In this document: positions 47,755-56,801 of the stretch, in pieces | How positions within the stretch are numbered: position 1 is the stretch's first letter | Layout: each line of letters opens with the position of its first letter | DNA from: Scleromatobacter sp964418745 | Lineage (GTDB): Bacteria; Pseudomonadota; Gammaproteobacteria; Burkholderiales; Burkholderiaceae_C | NCBI GenBank assembly: GCA_964418745.1 | Contig: CAYQMX010000015.1 | Coordinates: forward strand, 1-64,000 | Reading direction: 5' to 3' | DNA length: 64,000 nucleotides | The notes under the pieces: generated by a model | What the model saw: only the letters and a program-made list of their open reading frames with translations | The model's database searches: none | Told to the model about the DNA's origin: nothing | Position numbers and translations under genes: made by a program

Positions 47755-49871
47755 ACCGCTCGCAGAGCGACGAGAGCTTCGTGGTCGAAGCGCTTCCGGC
47801 CTTCATCAGCGAAGCGAACGAACAGGTCGAGACGCTGGAGCAGTTGCTGCTGCAACTGGAAGAGGTACCCGACGACCGCGAGCTGCTGGATGCCCTGTTC
47901 CGCTGCGCGCACACCCTCAAGGGGTCGGCCGGCGTGTTCGGGCTGGACGCCATCGTGGCTTTCACCCACCACGTCGAGACGCTGCTGGAACGCGTGCGCG
48001 CCGGCGAGACGAGGCTGACGCCTGCGTTGAGCACGCTGCTGCTGCAGAGCAACGACGAGGTGCGCAGCCTGGTGCGCGCCGCCCAGACCGGCGAGGCCGA
48101 GCCCCCCGACGTCGACGCCCGGCGCGCGGCCATCGTCGAACGTCTTCGAGCTGCCTCTGGCGATACCCGGCACGTTGCCGCGCCGCCCGCCATCGGTACC
48201 GTCGCCACGGCGGATGCCGCCCTGAGCGGCGAGCAGCGGTGGTCGGTGGCCGTGAGCTTCGGCGCCGACACCTATCGCAACGGCATGGATCCGTCGACCA
48301 TCCTCGACTACTTGCGGGGCCTGGGCACGGTGAGCGACCTGGCCTGCGACTGCGCGGCGGTGCCGGGTCTCGACGCCGTCGATCCGGAATCCTGCCATCT
48401 GGCGTTCGCATTCAGCCTGGTCACCGCGGCCAGCCGCGCCGACATCGAGCGCGCCTTCGCCTTCGTGCGTGACGACTGCGCGCTGGACCTGCGCGAACAC
48501 GATGTCGGTGTCCAGGCCGGCGTGGCGACGCCCGTGTCCGTGCCGGCTCCGCAGCCGCGTGACTGCGCAAGCCCGGCCGGTCCGGCTGACGAGAGTCGCT
48601 TCATCCGCGTCCACGCCGATCGGCTCGACGAGGTGATCAACCTGCTCGGCGAACTCGTCATCGCCGGCGCCGGCGCGTCGATGCTGGCGCGGCAGACGCG
48701 CCAGCGCAGCCTGGTCGAGGCCACGCAGCAGATCGCGCGGCTGATCGAGGGCGTGCGCAACAACACGCTGCAACTGCGCATGGTGGCCATCGGCGACACC
48801 TTCTCGCGCTTTCGTCGCGTCGTGCGCGACACCGCATCCGAGCTCGGGAAGGACGTCGTTCTCGAGATTTCGGGGGGTGACACGGAGCTCGACAAGGCGA
48901 TGGTCGACCGCATTGCCGACCCGCTGATGCACCTGGTTCGCAACGCGCTGGACCACGGGCTGGAGACGCCGCAGGAGCGCGTGGCCGCGGGCAAGCAGGC
49001 GCAGGGCAGGCTCACGCTGGGCGCGCGCCACGAGTCGGGCAGCATCCTGATCCACATCGGCGACGACGGGCGCGGCATCCAGCGCGACAAGGTGCTCGCG
49101 CGGGCCTGGGAGCGCGGGCTCCTGGAGCCGGGATCCGAACCGCCCGAGGACGAGATCCTGAAGCTGGTATTCGAACCCGGCTTCTCGACCGCGGACAAGG
49201 TCACCAACCTGAGCGGCCGCGGCGTCGGCATGGATGTCGTGCGCCGCAATATCGAGGCCTTGCGCGGCACGGTCGCCATCGCGAGCCGGCAAGGGCAGGG
49301 CTCGACGATCTCGATCCGCCTGCCCCTGACCCTGGCCATCATCGACGGCTTCCTGGTCGCCGTCGGCCCGTCGAAGTTCATCTTTCCGCTGGACGCGGTC
49401 GTCGAGGTCGTCGCCAACCGTCCGACCACGACGGCGCTGGATGCGCACGGCCGCAGCTGTGTCGAATTGCGCGGCCAGGTGCTGCCGGTACTGAGTCTTC
49501 GCCAGATCTACGCCCTGGACTCGCCGCAGCCGGAGCGCTGCAGCATCGTCGTGATCCGCGGTGGCTCCGCACGCTATGGCGTCATGGTGGACGTGCTGCT
49601 CGGCCAGCACCAGACCGTCATCAAGCCCATGAGCCCGATGCTGCGCAGCCTGCGCGGCGTGTCGGGCTCGTCCATCCTCGGCACGGGCGAGGTGGCGTTG
49701 ATCTTCGATGTCGCCGCGCTGGGCGCGCTGGCCATCTCCGGCAGGCCGACCCGCCCCGTATCGACGGGCACGCCCCGCACCCGAATCACCCCCCCGCAGC
49801 CAGACAACCCGGGCCCACGCGATCGCGTGTTTCCCACCAACGCACCGCAAACGCAAGAGGCCTCCACGTGA
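47751..49871 (+). CDS. cheA: Chemotaxis histidine kinase CheA
   Basis: A 706-residue CheA. The P1 Hpt domain carries His54 in RCAHTLKGSAGVFG. A middle region (about 150-250, WSVAVSFGADTYRNGMDPST) replaces a classical P2. Dimerisation and kinase domains follow (HLVRNALDHGLETP for the N-box, GDDGRGI, LSGRGVGMDVVRRNI), then a CheW-like P5 (FIFPLDAVVEVVANRP, LRGQVLPVLSLRQIY). ATG at 47751 overlaps the STAS stop. Its own stop overlaps the next gene's GTG. It is the central kinase of the chemosensory block. Confidence 0.95.
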   Translation: MNRSQSDESFVVEALPAFISEANEQVETLEQLLLQLEEVPDDRELLDALFRCAHTLKGSAGVFGLDAIVAFTHHVETLLERVRAGETRLTPALSTLLLQSNDEVRSLVRAAQTGEAEPPDVDARRAAIVERLRAASGDTRHVAAPPAIGTVATADAALSGEQRWSVAVSFGADTYRNGMDPSTILDYLRGLGTVSDLACDCAAVPGLDAVDPESCHLAFAFSLVTAASRADIERAFAFVRDDCALDLREHDVGVQAGVATPVSVPAPQPRDCASPAGPADESRFIRVHADRLDEVINLLGELVIAGAGASMLARQTRQRSLVEATQQIARLIEGVRNNTLQLRMVAIGDTFSRFRRVVRDTASELGKDVVLEISGGDTELDKAMVDRIADPLMHLVRNALDHGLETPQERVAAGKQAQGRLTLGARHESGSILIHIGDDGRGIQRDKVLARAWERGLLEPGSEPPEDEILKLVFEPGFSTADKVTNLSGRGVGMDVVRRNIEALRGTVAIASRQGQGSTISIRLPLTLAIIDGFLVAVGPSKFIFPLDAVVEVVANRPTTTALDAHGRSCVELRGQVLPVLSLRQIYALDSPQPERCSIVVIRGGSARYGVMVDVLLGQHQTVIKPMSPMLRSLRGVSGSSILGTGEVALIFDVAALGALAISGRPTRPVSTGTPRTRITPPQPDNPGPRDRVFPTNAPQTQEAST

Positions 49872-52696
49872 AGCTCGACAACCTGAAGATTTCCACCCGG
49901 CTGGCACTCGCCTTCGGCACCATGCTGCTGCTGATGGTGGGCCTGGCCTTGAATGGCTACCGCAACCTGGCGGCGCTGGACGACGCCCTCCTCGTCGTGA
50001 CGCAGGACCGATTGCCCAAGCTGCTGGAAGCGGGCGACTGGGAGCGCGACGTCATCGTCGCCGGCCGCCACATGCGCAACATCCTGCTCCTGCCCGAGCC
50101 GGGCGAGGTGAAGCAGCAACTGGCCCAGTGGGCCGAGGTCAACAAGGAGATCGACGCCAACGTCGGCAAGTTGACGAAGACGGTGCGCAGCGAGGACGGT
50201 CAGGCCGTACTGAAGGCGGCGCTGGACAGCCGCGCCGTGTATGCCGCCACCGAAGAGGATTTCATGCGACTGGCCGGCAGCGGCGACTTCGCCGGCGCGC
50301 GCAAGCTGCTCCTGGAGCGGGCCCGCCAGCAGCAGAAGGACTACGTCGCCGCCATCCACAGTGTCTCCGAATGGCAGAGAGCGCACGTGGATGATGCCGC
50401 CAAGGATGCGGCCGCAACGATGTCCGCCGCGCGCAACGCGATGTTCGCACTGACGGCCCTGGCGGTGGCCATCGGCGCCGGCGTGGCCCTGTGGCTGTCG
50501 CGCGGGCTGACGCGCCGCCTCGCAACGTTGCTGGGCATCGCTCGCAGCGTGGCTGCCGGCAAGCTCGACAATGTCATCGACGCCGATGGCCGCGACGAAA
50601 CCGGCCAGGTGATGGCCGCGATGGCCCGCATGCAGGTCGACCTGCTGGCCCGCGAGACGGTGGATGCCGACTCGCGCGGCCAGATCGCCGCCGTCGGCAA
50701 GGCACAGGCCGTGATCGAATTCGGCCTCGACGGCACCGTGCTGGCGGCCAACGACAACTTCTGCAGCGCGCTCGGCTACACCGCGCAGGAGATCGTCGGC
50801 AAGCACCACAGCATGTTCGCCGAGCCTGCCTACGCGGCGAGTCCGGAGTACCGTCACTTCTGGGACAAGCTCAACCGCGGCGAATACGACGCCAGCCAAT
50901 ACAAGCGCATCGGCAAGGGCGGGCGCGAGGTCTGGATCCAGGCCAGCTACAACCCGATCCTGAACAAGGAAGGCAAGCCGTTCAAGGTCGTCAAGTACGC
51001 CACCGACATCACCGCGGACAAGCTGAGGGCGGCCGACTCCGAAGGCCAGCTCAAGGCGATCAACAAGGCGCAGGCCGTGATCGAATTCGGGCTCGACGGC
51101 AAGGTGCTGACGGCCAACGAGAACTTCCTGCAGGTGCTCGGCTACTCGCTGGGCGACATCGTCGGGCAGCACCACTCGATATTCGTCGACCCGAGCGCTC
51201 GCAACGGCGTGGACTATCGCCTGTTCTGGGAAAAGCTCGGCCGCGGGGAATACGACGCCGGGCAGTACAAGCGCATCGGCAAGGGTGGCAAGGAGGCCTG
51301 GATCCAGGCCAGCTACAACCCGATCATGGACATGAACGGCAAGCCGTTCAAGGTGGTCAAGTACGCCACGGACGTCACCGCGGAGGTCAACGCCGGCAGG
51401 ATGCTGCGTGAGGCCGTCGAGCAGACCCAGGCCGTCACGGCGGCCGCCAAGGAAGGTGACCTGACACGGCGCGTTTCGCTGGAAGGAAAGAGCGGCCCGA
51501 TCGAGGCACTCTGCGCGGGCGTCAACGCGCTGGTGGAGACCACGTCCGTCATCTTCGACGACGTGGGCCGGATCTTCGGTGCGCTGGCGGCGGGCGACCT
51601 GTCGCAGCGGGTCACGCGCGAATACGCCGGCACGTTCGGCCAGGTGAAGAACGACGCCAACGAGACCAGCGAGAAGCTGGCCGCGATCATCGAGGACGTC
51701 GGTCGTGTCTTCTCCGGCATGGCCGAGGGCGACCTCACGCAGCGCATCACGCGGGATGCCGAGGGCGTGTTCGACCAGGTCAAGCAGGACGCCAATACCA
51801 GCTCGGACAAGCTCGCCAGCGTCATCGAGGAAGTCCGGGCCGCGGCCGGTGCCCTGACCGGCGCAGCCAACCAGGTCAGTGCGACGGCGCAGTCGCTGTC
51901 GCAATCGGCCAGCGAACAGGCGTCATCGGTGGAGGAGACGACCTCGTCGGTGGAGCTGATGTCGGCCTCGATCTCGCAGAACAGCGACAACGCCAAGGTC
52001 ACGGACAACATGGCGACCAAGGCCAGCAAGGAAGCCGCCGACGGTGGCCAGGCCGTGACCCTGACGGTGAGCGCGATGAAGCAGATCGCGCACAAGATCG
52101 GCATCATCGACGACATCGCCTACCAGACCAACCTGCTGGCGCTGAACGCGGCTATCGAAGCGGCGCGCGCCGGCGAACATGGCAAGGGTTTCGCGGTGGT
52201 GGCCGACGAGGTGCGCAAGCTCGCCGAGCGCAGCCAGGAAGCGGCCAAGGAGATCGGCGACCTGGCCGGCAACAGCGTGTCCACCGCCGAGCGCGCGGGC
52301 AAGCTGCTCGACGAGATCGTGCCGTCGATCCAGAAGACGTCGGAGCTGGTGCAGGAGATCGCGGCGGCCTCGCAGGAGCAGAGCCAGACCGTCACGCAGA
52401 TCGGCGGCGCGATGGGCCAGTTGAGCAAGGCGACGCAGCAGAATGCATCGGCGTCGGAGGAGCTGGCGGCCACGTCGGAGGAGCTCTCCGGGCAGGCCGA
52501 ACAGCTGCAGCAGGCGGTTGCCTTCTTCACGCTCGGCAACGAGAACGTACCGGCGGCTCGCGGTCGGGCCGGCGCGCCGGTCATGCCCGAGCGCCGGGCA
52601 CCCAACTCGCCGCTGCGCAGCAGCGCCAAGCCGGTTGCCGTAGCCGCCCGGGCGGTCGCGGCGACCGGCGCGCGCGGCAATTTCCGCCCTTACTGA
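49868..52696 (+). CDS. Chemoreceptor with tandem PAS and tandem HAMP-like units
   Basis: A 942-residue receptor starting at GTG 49868. An N-terminal four-helix periplasmic domain lies between membrane segments at about 10-30 and 188-210. Two nearly identical PAS units follow (each with QAVIEFGLDG, QYKRIGKGG and WIQASYNPI), then two HAMP-like units (DDVGRIFGALAAGDLSQRV and EDVGRVFSGMAEGDLTQRI) 46 residues apart. The signalling domain is YQTNLLALNAAIEAARAGEH. There is no NWETF-type CheR tether. PAS1 and PAS2 arise from a 366-base tandem duplication (about 50690-51421). The PAS pair suggests cytoplasmic redox or energy sensing. Confidence 0.93.
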   Translation: MKLDNLKISTRLALAFGTMLLLMVGLALNGYRNLAALDDALLVVTQDRLPKLLEAGDWERDVIVAGRHMRNILLLPEPGEVKQQLAQWAEVNKEIDANVGKLTKTVRSEDGQAVLKAALDSRAVYAATEEDFMRLAGSGDFAGARKLLLERARQQQKDYVAAIHSVSEWQRAHVDDAAKDAAATMSAARNAMFALTALAVAIGAGVALWLSRGLTRRLATLLGIARSVAAGKLDNVIDADGRDETGQVMAAMARMQVDLLARETVDADSRGQIAAVGKAQAVIEFGLDGTVLAANDNFCSALGYTAQEIVGKHHSMFAEPAYAASPEYRHFWDKLNRGEYDASQYKRIGKGGREVWIQASYNPILNKEGKPFKVVKYATDITADKLRAADSEGQLKAINKAQAVIEFGLDGKVLTANENFLQVLGYSLGDIVGQHHSIFVDPSARNGVDYRLFWEKLGRGEYDAGQYKRIGKGGKEAWIQASYNPIMDMNGKPFKVVKYATDVTAEVNAGRMLREAVEQTQAVTAAAKEGDLTRRVSLEGKSGPIEALCAGVNALVETTSVIFDDVGRIFGALAAGDLSQRVTREYAGTFGQVKNDANETSEKLAAIIEDVGRVFSGMAEGDLTQRITRDAEGVFDQVKQDANTSSDKLASVIEEVRAAAGALTGAANQVSATAQSLSQSASEQASSVEETTSSVELMSASISQNSDNAKVTDNMATKASKEAADGGQAVTLTVSAMKQIAHKIGIIDDIAYQTNLLALNAAIEAARAGEHGKGFAVVADEVRKLAERSQEAAKEIGDLAGNSVSTAERAGKLLDEIVPSIQKTSELVQEIAAASQEQSQTVTQIGGAMGQLSKATQQNASASEELAATSEELSGQAEQLQQAVAFFTLGNENVPAARGRAGAPVMPERRAPNSPLRSSAKPVAVAARAVAATGARGNFRPY
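50690..51421 (+). repeat. 366-base tandem duplication encoding two PAS units
   Basis: GTGATCGAATTCGG occurs at 50711 and again exactly 366 bases later at 51077. Long matching stretches, including TACAAGCGCATCGGCAAGGG and TGGATCCAGGCCAGCTACAA, keep the same offset. The reading frame is preserved (122 codons per unit). The copies have diverged slightly. Confidence 0.85.
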
Positions 52697-52705
52697 GCGC
52701 ACGCG

Positions 52706-53233
52706 ATGAGCAAGCACTCGACGCCGGCCGCGGGCCAGGCAGCGGCCGGCGACATGCCGGCGCAATTTCTCACCTTCTACCTGGGCGAGGAGGTGTTCGG
52801 CATGGACATCCGCGGCGTGCGCGAAATCATCCAGTGCGCACCGATGACGGCGCTGCCGCTGATGCCCGGCTTCGTGCGCGGCGTGATCAACCTGCGCGGC
52901 GCGGTCGTCCCGGTGATCGACATGCACGCACGCTTCGGCCGGCCGGCCGCCGTCATCGGCAAGAAGAGCTGCATCGTCATCGTCGACAGCATGCGGGACG
53001 GCGAGCGCGGCGAACTGGGCCTGCTGGTCGATTCGGTGAGCGAAGTGATCAAGATCGCGGCCGGGCAGATCGAGCCGCCACCGGATTTCGGCAATGCGAT
53101 GCGGCGCGACTTCATCCGCGGCATGGGCAAGGTCGGCCAGCGATTCGTCGTGCTGATCGATCCTGACCGCGCGCTGGACGTGCAGGAGATGGCCGGCCTG
53201 TGCGATGCGGCGCAGACTGCGCTGGCGGCCTGA
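52706..53233 (+). CDS. cheW: CheW coupling protein
   Basis: A 175-residue CheW: TFYLGEEVFGMDIRGVREII, LPLMPGFVRGVINLRGAVVP, the VIDMHARFG strand and VDSVSEVIKIAAGQIEPPP. It couples receptors to CheA. It starts 10 bases after the receptor gene. The N-terminal extension (about 20 residues) and C-terminal helix are slightly longer than in E. coli CheW. Its stop is one base from the CheR GTG. Confidence 0.94.
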   Translation: MSKHSTPAAGQAAAGDMPAQFLTFYLGEEVFGMDIRGVREIIQCAPMTALPLMPGFVRGVINLRGAVVPVIDMHARFGRPAAVIGKKSCIVIVDSMRDGERGELGLLVDSVSEVIKIAAGQIEPPPDFGNAMRRDFIRGMGKVGQRFVVLIDPDRALDVQEMAGLCDAAQTALAA

Positions 53234-53234
53234 C

Positions 53235-54050
53235 GTGCCGACTCTTCGCGACGACACCTTCAGCGCGCTCGCCGCCCTGATGTACTCGGCGATCGGCCTG
53301 TCGTTCAACGACAGCAAGAAGGCGCTGGTGTCCTCGCGCCTGGCGTTGCGGATCCAGCGGCTGGGCCTGGACAGCTTCGAGGACTACCTGGCGCTCATTT
53401 CCGCCGGCGACGACGCCGGGGAGTTCCAGATGGCGGTGGACCTGCTGACCACCAACGAGACCTACTTCTTTCGCGAACCCGCGCACTACGACCTGCTGGA
53501 GCGCGAGTTGCGGGCCGAGCGGCCGCGCTCGATGGCAGTATGGAGCGCCGCCTCGTCGTTCGGCGACGAGGCCTACAGCACGGCGATGCTGCTCGCGGAC
53601 CTGCAGCTGCAGGGCGCCATCGGCAACGCCTGGACCGTGCTGGGCACCGACATCAGCGACCGGGTGCTGCGCAGCGCCTGCACCGCGGTCTATCCGCAGG
53701 ATCGCCTTCGCAACGTCACGCCGCAGCGCCTGAAGCGGCATTGCCTGCGCGGGGAGGGCGAGTCCGAAGGAATGGTCAAGATGCATCCCGACTTGAGCGA
53801 GCGCGTTCGCTTCGGACAGATGAACCTGTGTCAGCCCATCGAGGCGATCGGCCCCTTCGACGTGGTCTTCCTGCGCAACGTGCTGATCTATTTCGACGCT
53901 CCGACCAAGCGCGCGGTCGTCGACCGGGTGCTGACCCAACTGCGCCCGGGCGGCCTGTTCTTCATCGGCACGGCCGAAGGCCGCGTGCCCTGCGAGACTG
54001 CGCTGGAGCCCCTTGCTCCAGGCGCGTTCCGCAAGAAGGTGACCCGGTGA
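53235..54050 (+). CDS. cheR: Chemotaxis methyltransferase CheR
   Basis: A 271-residue methyltransferase that methylates receptor glutamates using AdoMet. The N-terminal helix domain includes LLTTNETYFFREPAHYDLLE, the family hallmark. The AdoMet domain shows VWSAASSFGDEAYSTAMLL and LGTDISDRVLRSACTAVY, then FDVVFLRNVLIYFDAPTKR. The usual GCSTGEE motif reads AASSFGDEAYS here, so the first Cys is lost but the acidic contact is kept. GTG at 53235 follows the cheW stop by one base; its stop overlaps cheD. Confidence 0.94.
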   Translation: MPTLRDDTFSALAALMYSAIGLSFNDSKKALVSSRLALRIQRLGLDSFEDYLALISAGDDAGEFQMAVDLLTTNETYFFREPAHYDLLERELRAERPRSMAVWSAASSFGDEAYSTAMLLADLQLQGAIGNAWTVLGTDISDRVLRSACTAVYPQDRLRNVTPQRLKRHCLRGEGESEGMVKMHPDLSERVRFGQMNLCQPIEAIGPFDVVFLRNVLIYFDAPTKRAVVDRVLTQLRPGGLFFIGTAEGRVPCETALEPLAPGAFRKKVTR

Positions 54051-54520
54051 ATGCCAAGGGCGGCGACGTCATCCACACGCTGCACCCCGGGGACCTGGCG
54101 TTCGCCACGCGCGGCGAACGGCTGGCCACGCTGCTTGGCTCCTGCGTGGCCATCGTGCTCACGGACCCGCGCCGCACGGTCGGCGTGATGTGCCACATCG
54201 TGCATGCACGGCCGGCCCCCAAGGCAGCGGCACCCAGTGCGGCGTACGCCGACGTGGCGCTGGCCGGCATGTACCGGCTCCTGCGCGACAACGCGATCTC
54301 GCCATCGCTCTGCGAGGCCTACGTCTACGGCGGAGGCAATATGTTTCCCGATCTCGTCCAGTCCTCCAGCGTCGGAGACGACAACTCGGCGTGGGCCTTC
54401 GAGGCGCTGGCCGCCGACGGGATACCGGTGCTGGCGCACGACGTCGGCGGACCGGTCTACCGGCGCCTGCGCTGGACCGTCGGCCCGTCGGCCCCGCATG
54501 CGAGCGCCGTGCGGGTCTGA
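54047..54520 (+). CDS. cheD: Chemoreceptor glutamine deamidase CheD
   Basis: A 157-residue CheD. Cys33 in LLGSCVAIVL and His50 in VMCHIVHA are 17 apart, as in characterised CheD enzymes, and YVYGGGNMFPD is the conserved glycine loop. CheD deamidates receptor glutamines and can bind CheC/CheY in other bacteria; no CheC gene is present here. GTG at 54047 overlaps the cheR stop; an ATG at 54051 is also possible, but it is out of frame. Confidence 0.92.
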   Translation: MNAKGGDVIHTLHPGDLAFATRGERLATLLGSCVAIVLTDPRRTVGVMCHIVHARPAPKAAAPSAAYADVALAGMYRLLRDNAISPSLCEAYVYGGGNMFPDLVQSSSVGDDNSAWAFEALAADGIPVLAHDVGGPVYRRLRWTVGPSAPHASAVRV

Positions 54521-54523
54521 TCC

Positions 54524-55582
54524 ATGGTGATCAAGGTCTACGTCGTCGACGACTCCGCCGTGGTGCGGCAGGCCTTCGTGCACCTGCTCCAGGGCGACCC
54601 CGAGATCGTCCTGATGGGCAGCGCCCCCAATCCCCTGATCGCCGGTCCGGTGATCCGCCGCACGCCGCCCGACGTGCTCCTGCTGGACATCGAGATGCCG
54701 GGCATGGACGGCCTGACCTTCCTGCGCCAGTTGATGAGCGAGACGCCGATCCCGACCGTCATCTGCTCGACGCTGAGCACGCACGGCAGCCGGGTGGCCC
54801 TGGAGGCCCTGGCTGCCGGCGCGGTGTCCGTGATCGCCAAGCCGCGCCTGGGGCTGAAGCAGTTCCTGGAGGATTCTCGGCGCGAACTGGTGCAGGCGCT
54901 GAAGGCTGCGGCGCGCTCGCGCCCGCGCAGCGTGGCGACCGCGCGTTCGGCGCCGTGCGCAGCGCCGAGCGGGCCGCATCCTGCGCCAGGGGGCCTGCAC
55001 GCGCTGGCCATGAACAAGCCCGTGGTGCTGGGCAGTTCCACCGGCGGCACCCAAGCCATCGAATCGGTCCTGATGGCCTTGCCGCGCGACTGTCCGGGCA
55101 TCGCGATCGTGCAGCACATGCCCGAGAAGTTCACCGAGGCCTACGCGCAACGCCTGGACCGGTCCTGCGCGATGCGCGTGCGCGAGGCGCGCGACGGCGA
55201 CCGCCTGGAGCGCGGCCTGGTGCTGATCGCGCCGGGCGGACGCCACCTGCAACTGCGCAAGGCCGGCGGCCAGTATTACGCGGTGGTGGCCGACGGTCCG
55301 CCGGTCAATCGCCACAGGCCGTCGGTGGACGTGCTGTTCCGCTCGGCCGCCGCGTGCGCCGACCGCGACGTTCTGGCCATCCTGCTCACCGGCATGGGCG
55401 ACGACGGCGCCCGCGGCATGAAGTTGCTGCACGACTGCGGCGCCTTCACCGTGGCCCAGGACGAGGCCAGTTGCGTCGTCTTCGGCATGCCCATGGAAGC
55501 GATTCGCCTGGGGGCCGTCGACGAGGTGCTGGGCCTGGCGAAGATCGCCCAGGCGATCCGGGACTTCGATGCGAGAGGCTGA
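54524..55582 (+). CDS. cheB: Chemotaxis response regulator methylesterase CheB
   Basis: A 352-residue CheB. The receiver domain has Asp55 in VLLLDIEMPGMDGLTFL. A linker of about 35 residues is followed by the esterase with Ser172 in VLGSSTGGTQAIE, His198 in IVQHMPEKFTEAYAQRL and Asp near 294 in LTGMGDDGARGM. It removes receptor methyl groups (and can deamidate). It completes cheWRDB and begins 3 bases after cheD. Confidence 0.95.
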   Translation: MVIKVYVVDDSAVVRQAFVHLLQGDPEIVLMGSAPNPLIAGPVIRRTPPDVLLLDIEMPGMDGLTFLRQLMSETPIPTVICSTLSTHGSRVALEALAAGAVSVIAKPRLGLKQFLEDSRRELVQALKAAARSRPRSVATARSAPCAAPSGPHPAPGGLHALAMNKPVVLGSSTGGTQAIESVLMALPRDCPGIAIVQHMPEKFTEAYAQRLDRSCAMRVREARDGDRLERGLVLIAPGGRHLQLRKAGGQYYAVVADGPPVNRHRPSVDVLFRSAAACADRDVLAILLTGMGDDGARGMKLLHDCGAFTVAQDEASCVVFGMPMEAIRLGAVDEVLGLAKIAQAIRDFDARG

Positions 55583-55610
55583 CGAGGGCGTCGAATAGAA
55601 TTATTGGAAC

Positions 55611-56249
55611 GTGCCCAGTGAAATACGCGCCTACACCACCGTCGACGTCGCCAGGCGCCTGGACGTCTCGCTTCAGACAGTTCAACGCTGGGTGGATGCC
55701 GGCATCCTCACGGGCTGGAAGACACCGGGCGGGCATCGGCGCATCGACGCGGCGAGCGCCGAGCGACTCTTCGCGCAAGGCAGGGCGCGCACGATGCCAG
55801 TGGTCGTCGTCATCGACAACAAGCCGACCGCACGCGAGCGACTGGTGGCGCTGATCCGCCAAGCCTTGCCGGGGGCCGAAGTTGCAGCGGTCGAAGATGG
55901 TTTCCAAGGCCTGGTCGCCATCGGTCGAGTCGACCCCGACATCATCGTCACCGAGGTGAGGATGCCGCATATGGACGGCATCGAGATGTTGCGCAGCCTG
56001 GTCGGCGCAGCGTTGCCCAAGCCACGGGCGTTCATCGCCGTCACTGGACTGACGGAGCCCGAACTGACTGCGCTTGGCCCTCTGCCGCGCAATGTCCTGC
56101 TGCTCAGGAAGCCGCCGAACGCCGAGGAGTTCATCGCTGCGCTCCAGGACCGGGCTGGCTGCATGAAGCCCACGGCCGCATCGCCTTCCATGGTTTCCGC
56201 GCCGGAGAAGCGAAAAACGCGCGGGCGGCATGTGCAGGGCAGCGAATGA
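55611..56249 (+). CDS. MerR/excisionase-type HTH protein fused to a Glu-substituted receiver
   Basis: A 212-residue DNA-binding protein. Residues 5-55 form a MerR/BldC-type winged helix (YTTVDVARRLDVSLQTVQRW, GWKTPGGHRRID). Residues 62-180 form a receiver-like domain (PVVVVIDNKPTARERLVALI). The phospho-acceptor position is Glu115 in IIVTEVRMPHMDG instead of Asp; the Thr (AVTGLT) and Lys (LLRKP) positions are kept. Asp-to-Glu at this site often mimics the phosphorylated state, so the protein may be permanently on or not phosphorylated. GTG at 55611 follows cheB by 28 bases and is probably part of the same transcript. The C-terminus is basic (APEKRKTRGRHV). Confidence 0.88.
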   Translation: MPSEIRAYTTVDVARRLDVSLQTVQRWVDAGILTGWKTPGGHRRIDAASAERLFAQGRARTMPVVVVIDNKPTARERLVALIRQALPGAEVAAVEDGFQGLVAIGRVDPDIIVTEVRMPHMDGIEMLRSLVGAALPKPRAFIAVTGLTEPELTALGPLPRNVLLLRKPPNAEEFIAALQDRAGCMKPTAASPSMVSAPEKRKTRGRHVQGSE

Positions 56250-56326
56250 CGTAAAAAAGGGCCGGCCCGCTTGACGCGATCCGGCGCGATGCGCCTGCCC
56301 GCACGCGGGCGGCGCGGCTCCAGAAA

Positions 56327-56533
56327 TCAGTTGGCGGCGATCGTGGCCTGGGCGACGACCTGCGCGTCGGCCGCCGACGACGACGTGTAGATGGTGGTGC
56401 CGTCGGCCGCGGCGACGGTGGCCCAGCGGCCGGCGTCGTGCGACAGGGCGTTCCCGCCGAAGGCCTCGAGCGCCAGCACGGCGGCCAGCAGCAGGGTGGA
56501 CGGGGCGATCTTGGAAGTCTTGGTCTTGGTCAT
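56327..56533 (-). CDS. Small secreted hypothetical protein
   Basis: A 68-codon gene with GGAGGG seven bases upstream of the ATG. The N-terminus TKTKTSKIAPSTLLLAAVLA leads to a signal peptide that probably ends near FGGNALS. The mature part is short, with ADGTTIYTSSSAADAQVVAQ. There are no cysteines in the mature part. No family was recognised. An inverted repeat (GTAACCG ... CGGTTAC) at 56671-56708 lies about 140 bases upstream. Confidence 0.7.
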   Translation of the reverse strand: MTKTKTSKIAPSTLLLAAVLALEAFGGNALSHDAGRWATVAAADGTTIYTSSSAADAQVVAQATIAAN

Positions 56534-56670
56534 GTGTATCCCTCCGGAACTGGGTGCCGACGGTGCCACGGGCGGGCGGTCGGTCAGCGCCGCGCTTCCG
56601 ACGGAAGCCACTTGATCAGCGCGAGCCCATCGTAGGGGCGACGCCGGCCGCGCGGATCACTTCGGCCCCC

Positions 56671-56708
56671 GTAACCGGCGCGCGCCGCGTCGAATACATC
56701 ACGGTTAC
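56671..56708. promoter_or_regulatory. GTAACCG ... CGGTTAC inverted repeat
   Basis: Seven-base arms (56671-56677 and 56702-56708) are separated by 24 bases, upstream of the small secreted protein on the minus strand. It could be a regulator site or an RNA stem in a long leader. Position is the only support. Confidence 0.35.
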
Positions 56709-56778
56709 AAGATGTTTCCGAGGCGATTTCGCCTTCAGGCGCCGCCGCGCGGGCCGATAAGCGCCGTTGGAGCCTTCG

Positions 56779-56799
56779 AAAAAGGCGTGCCGCGCCTTT
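56779..56799 (-). terminator. Intrinsic terminator of dadA
   Basis: On the minus strand AAAGGCG pairs with CGCCTTT across a 5-base loop and is followed by TTTTT (complement of 56779-56783). It begins 2 bases after the dadA stop. Confidence 0.85.
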
Positions 56800-56801
56800 G
56801 T

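Noticed and set aside
56671..56708. GTAACC box read as an ECF sigma-factor promoter for the small secreted protein
   Set aside because: The second element (CGAA-like) is not at the required 16-17 base distance.
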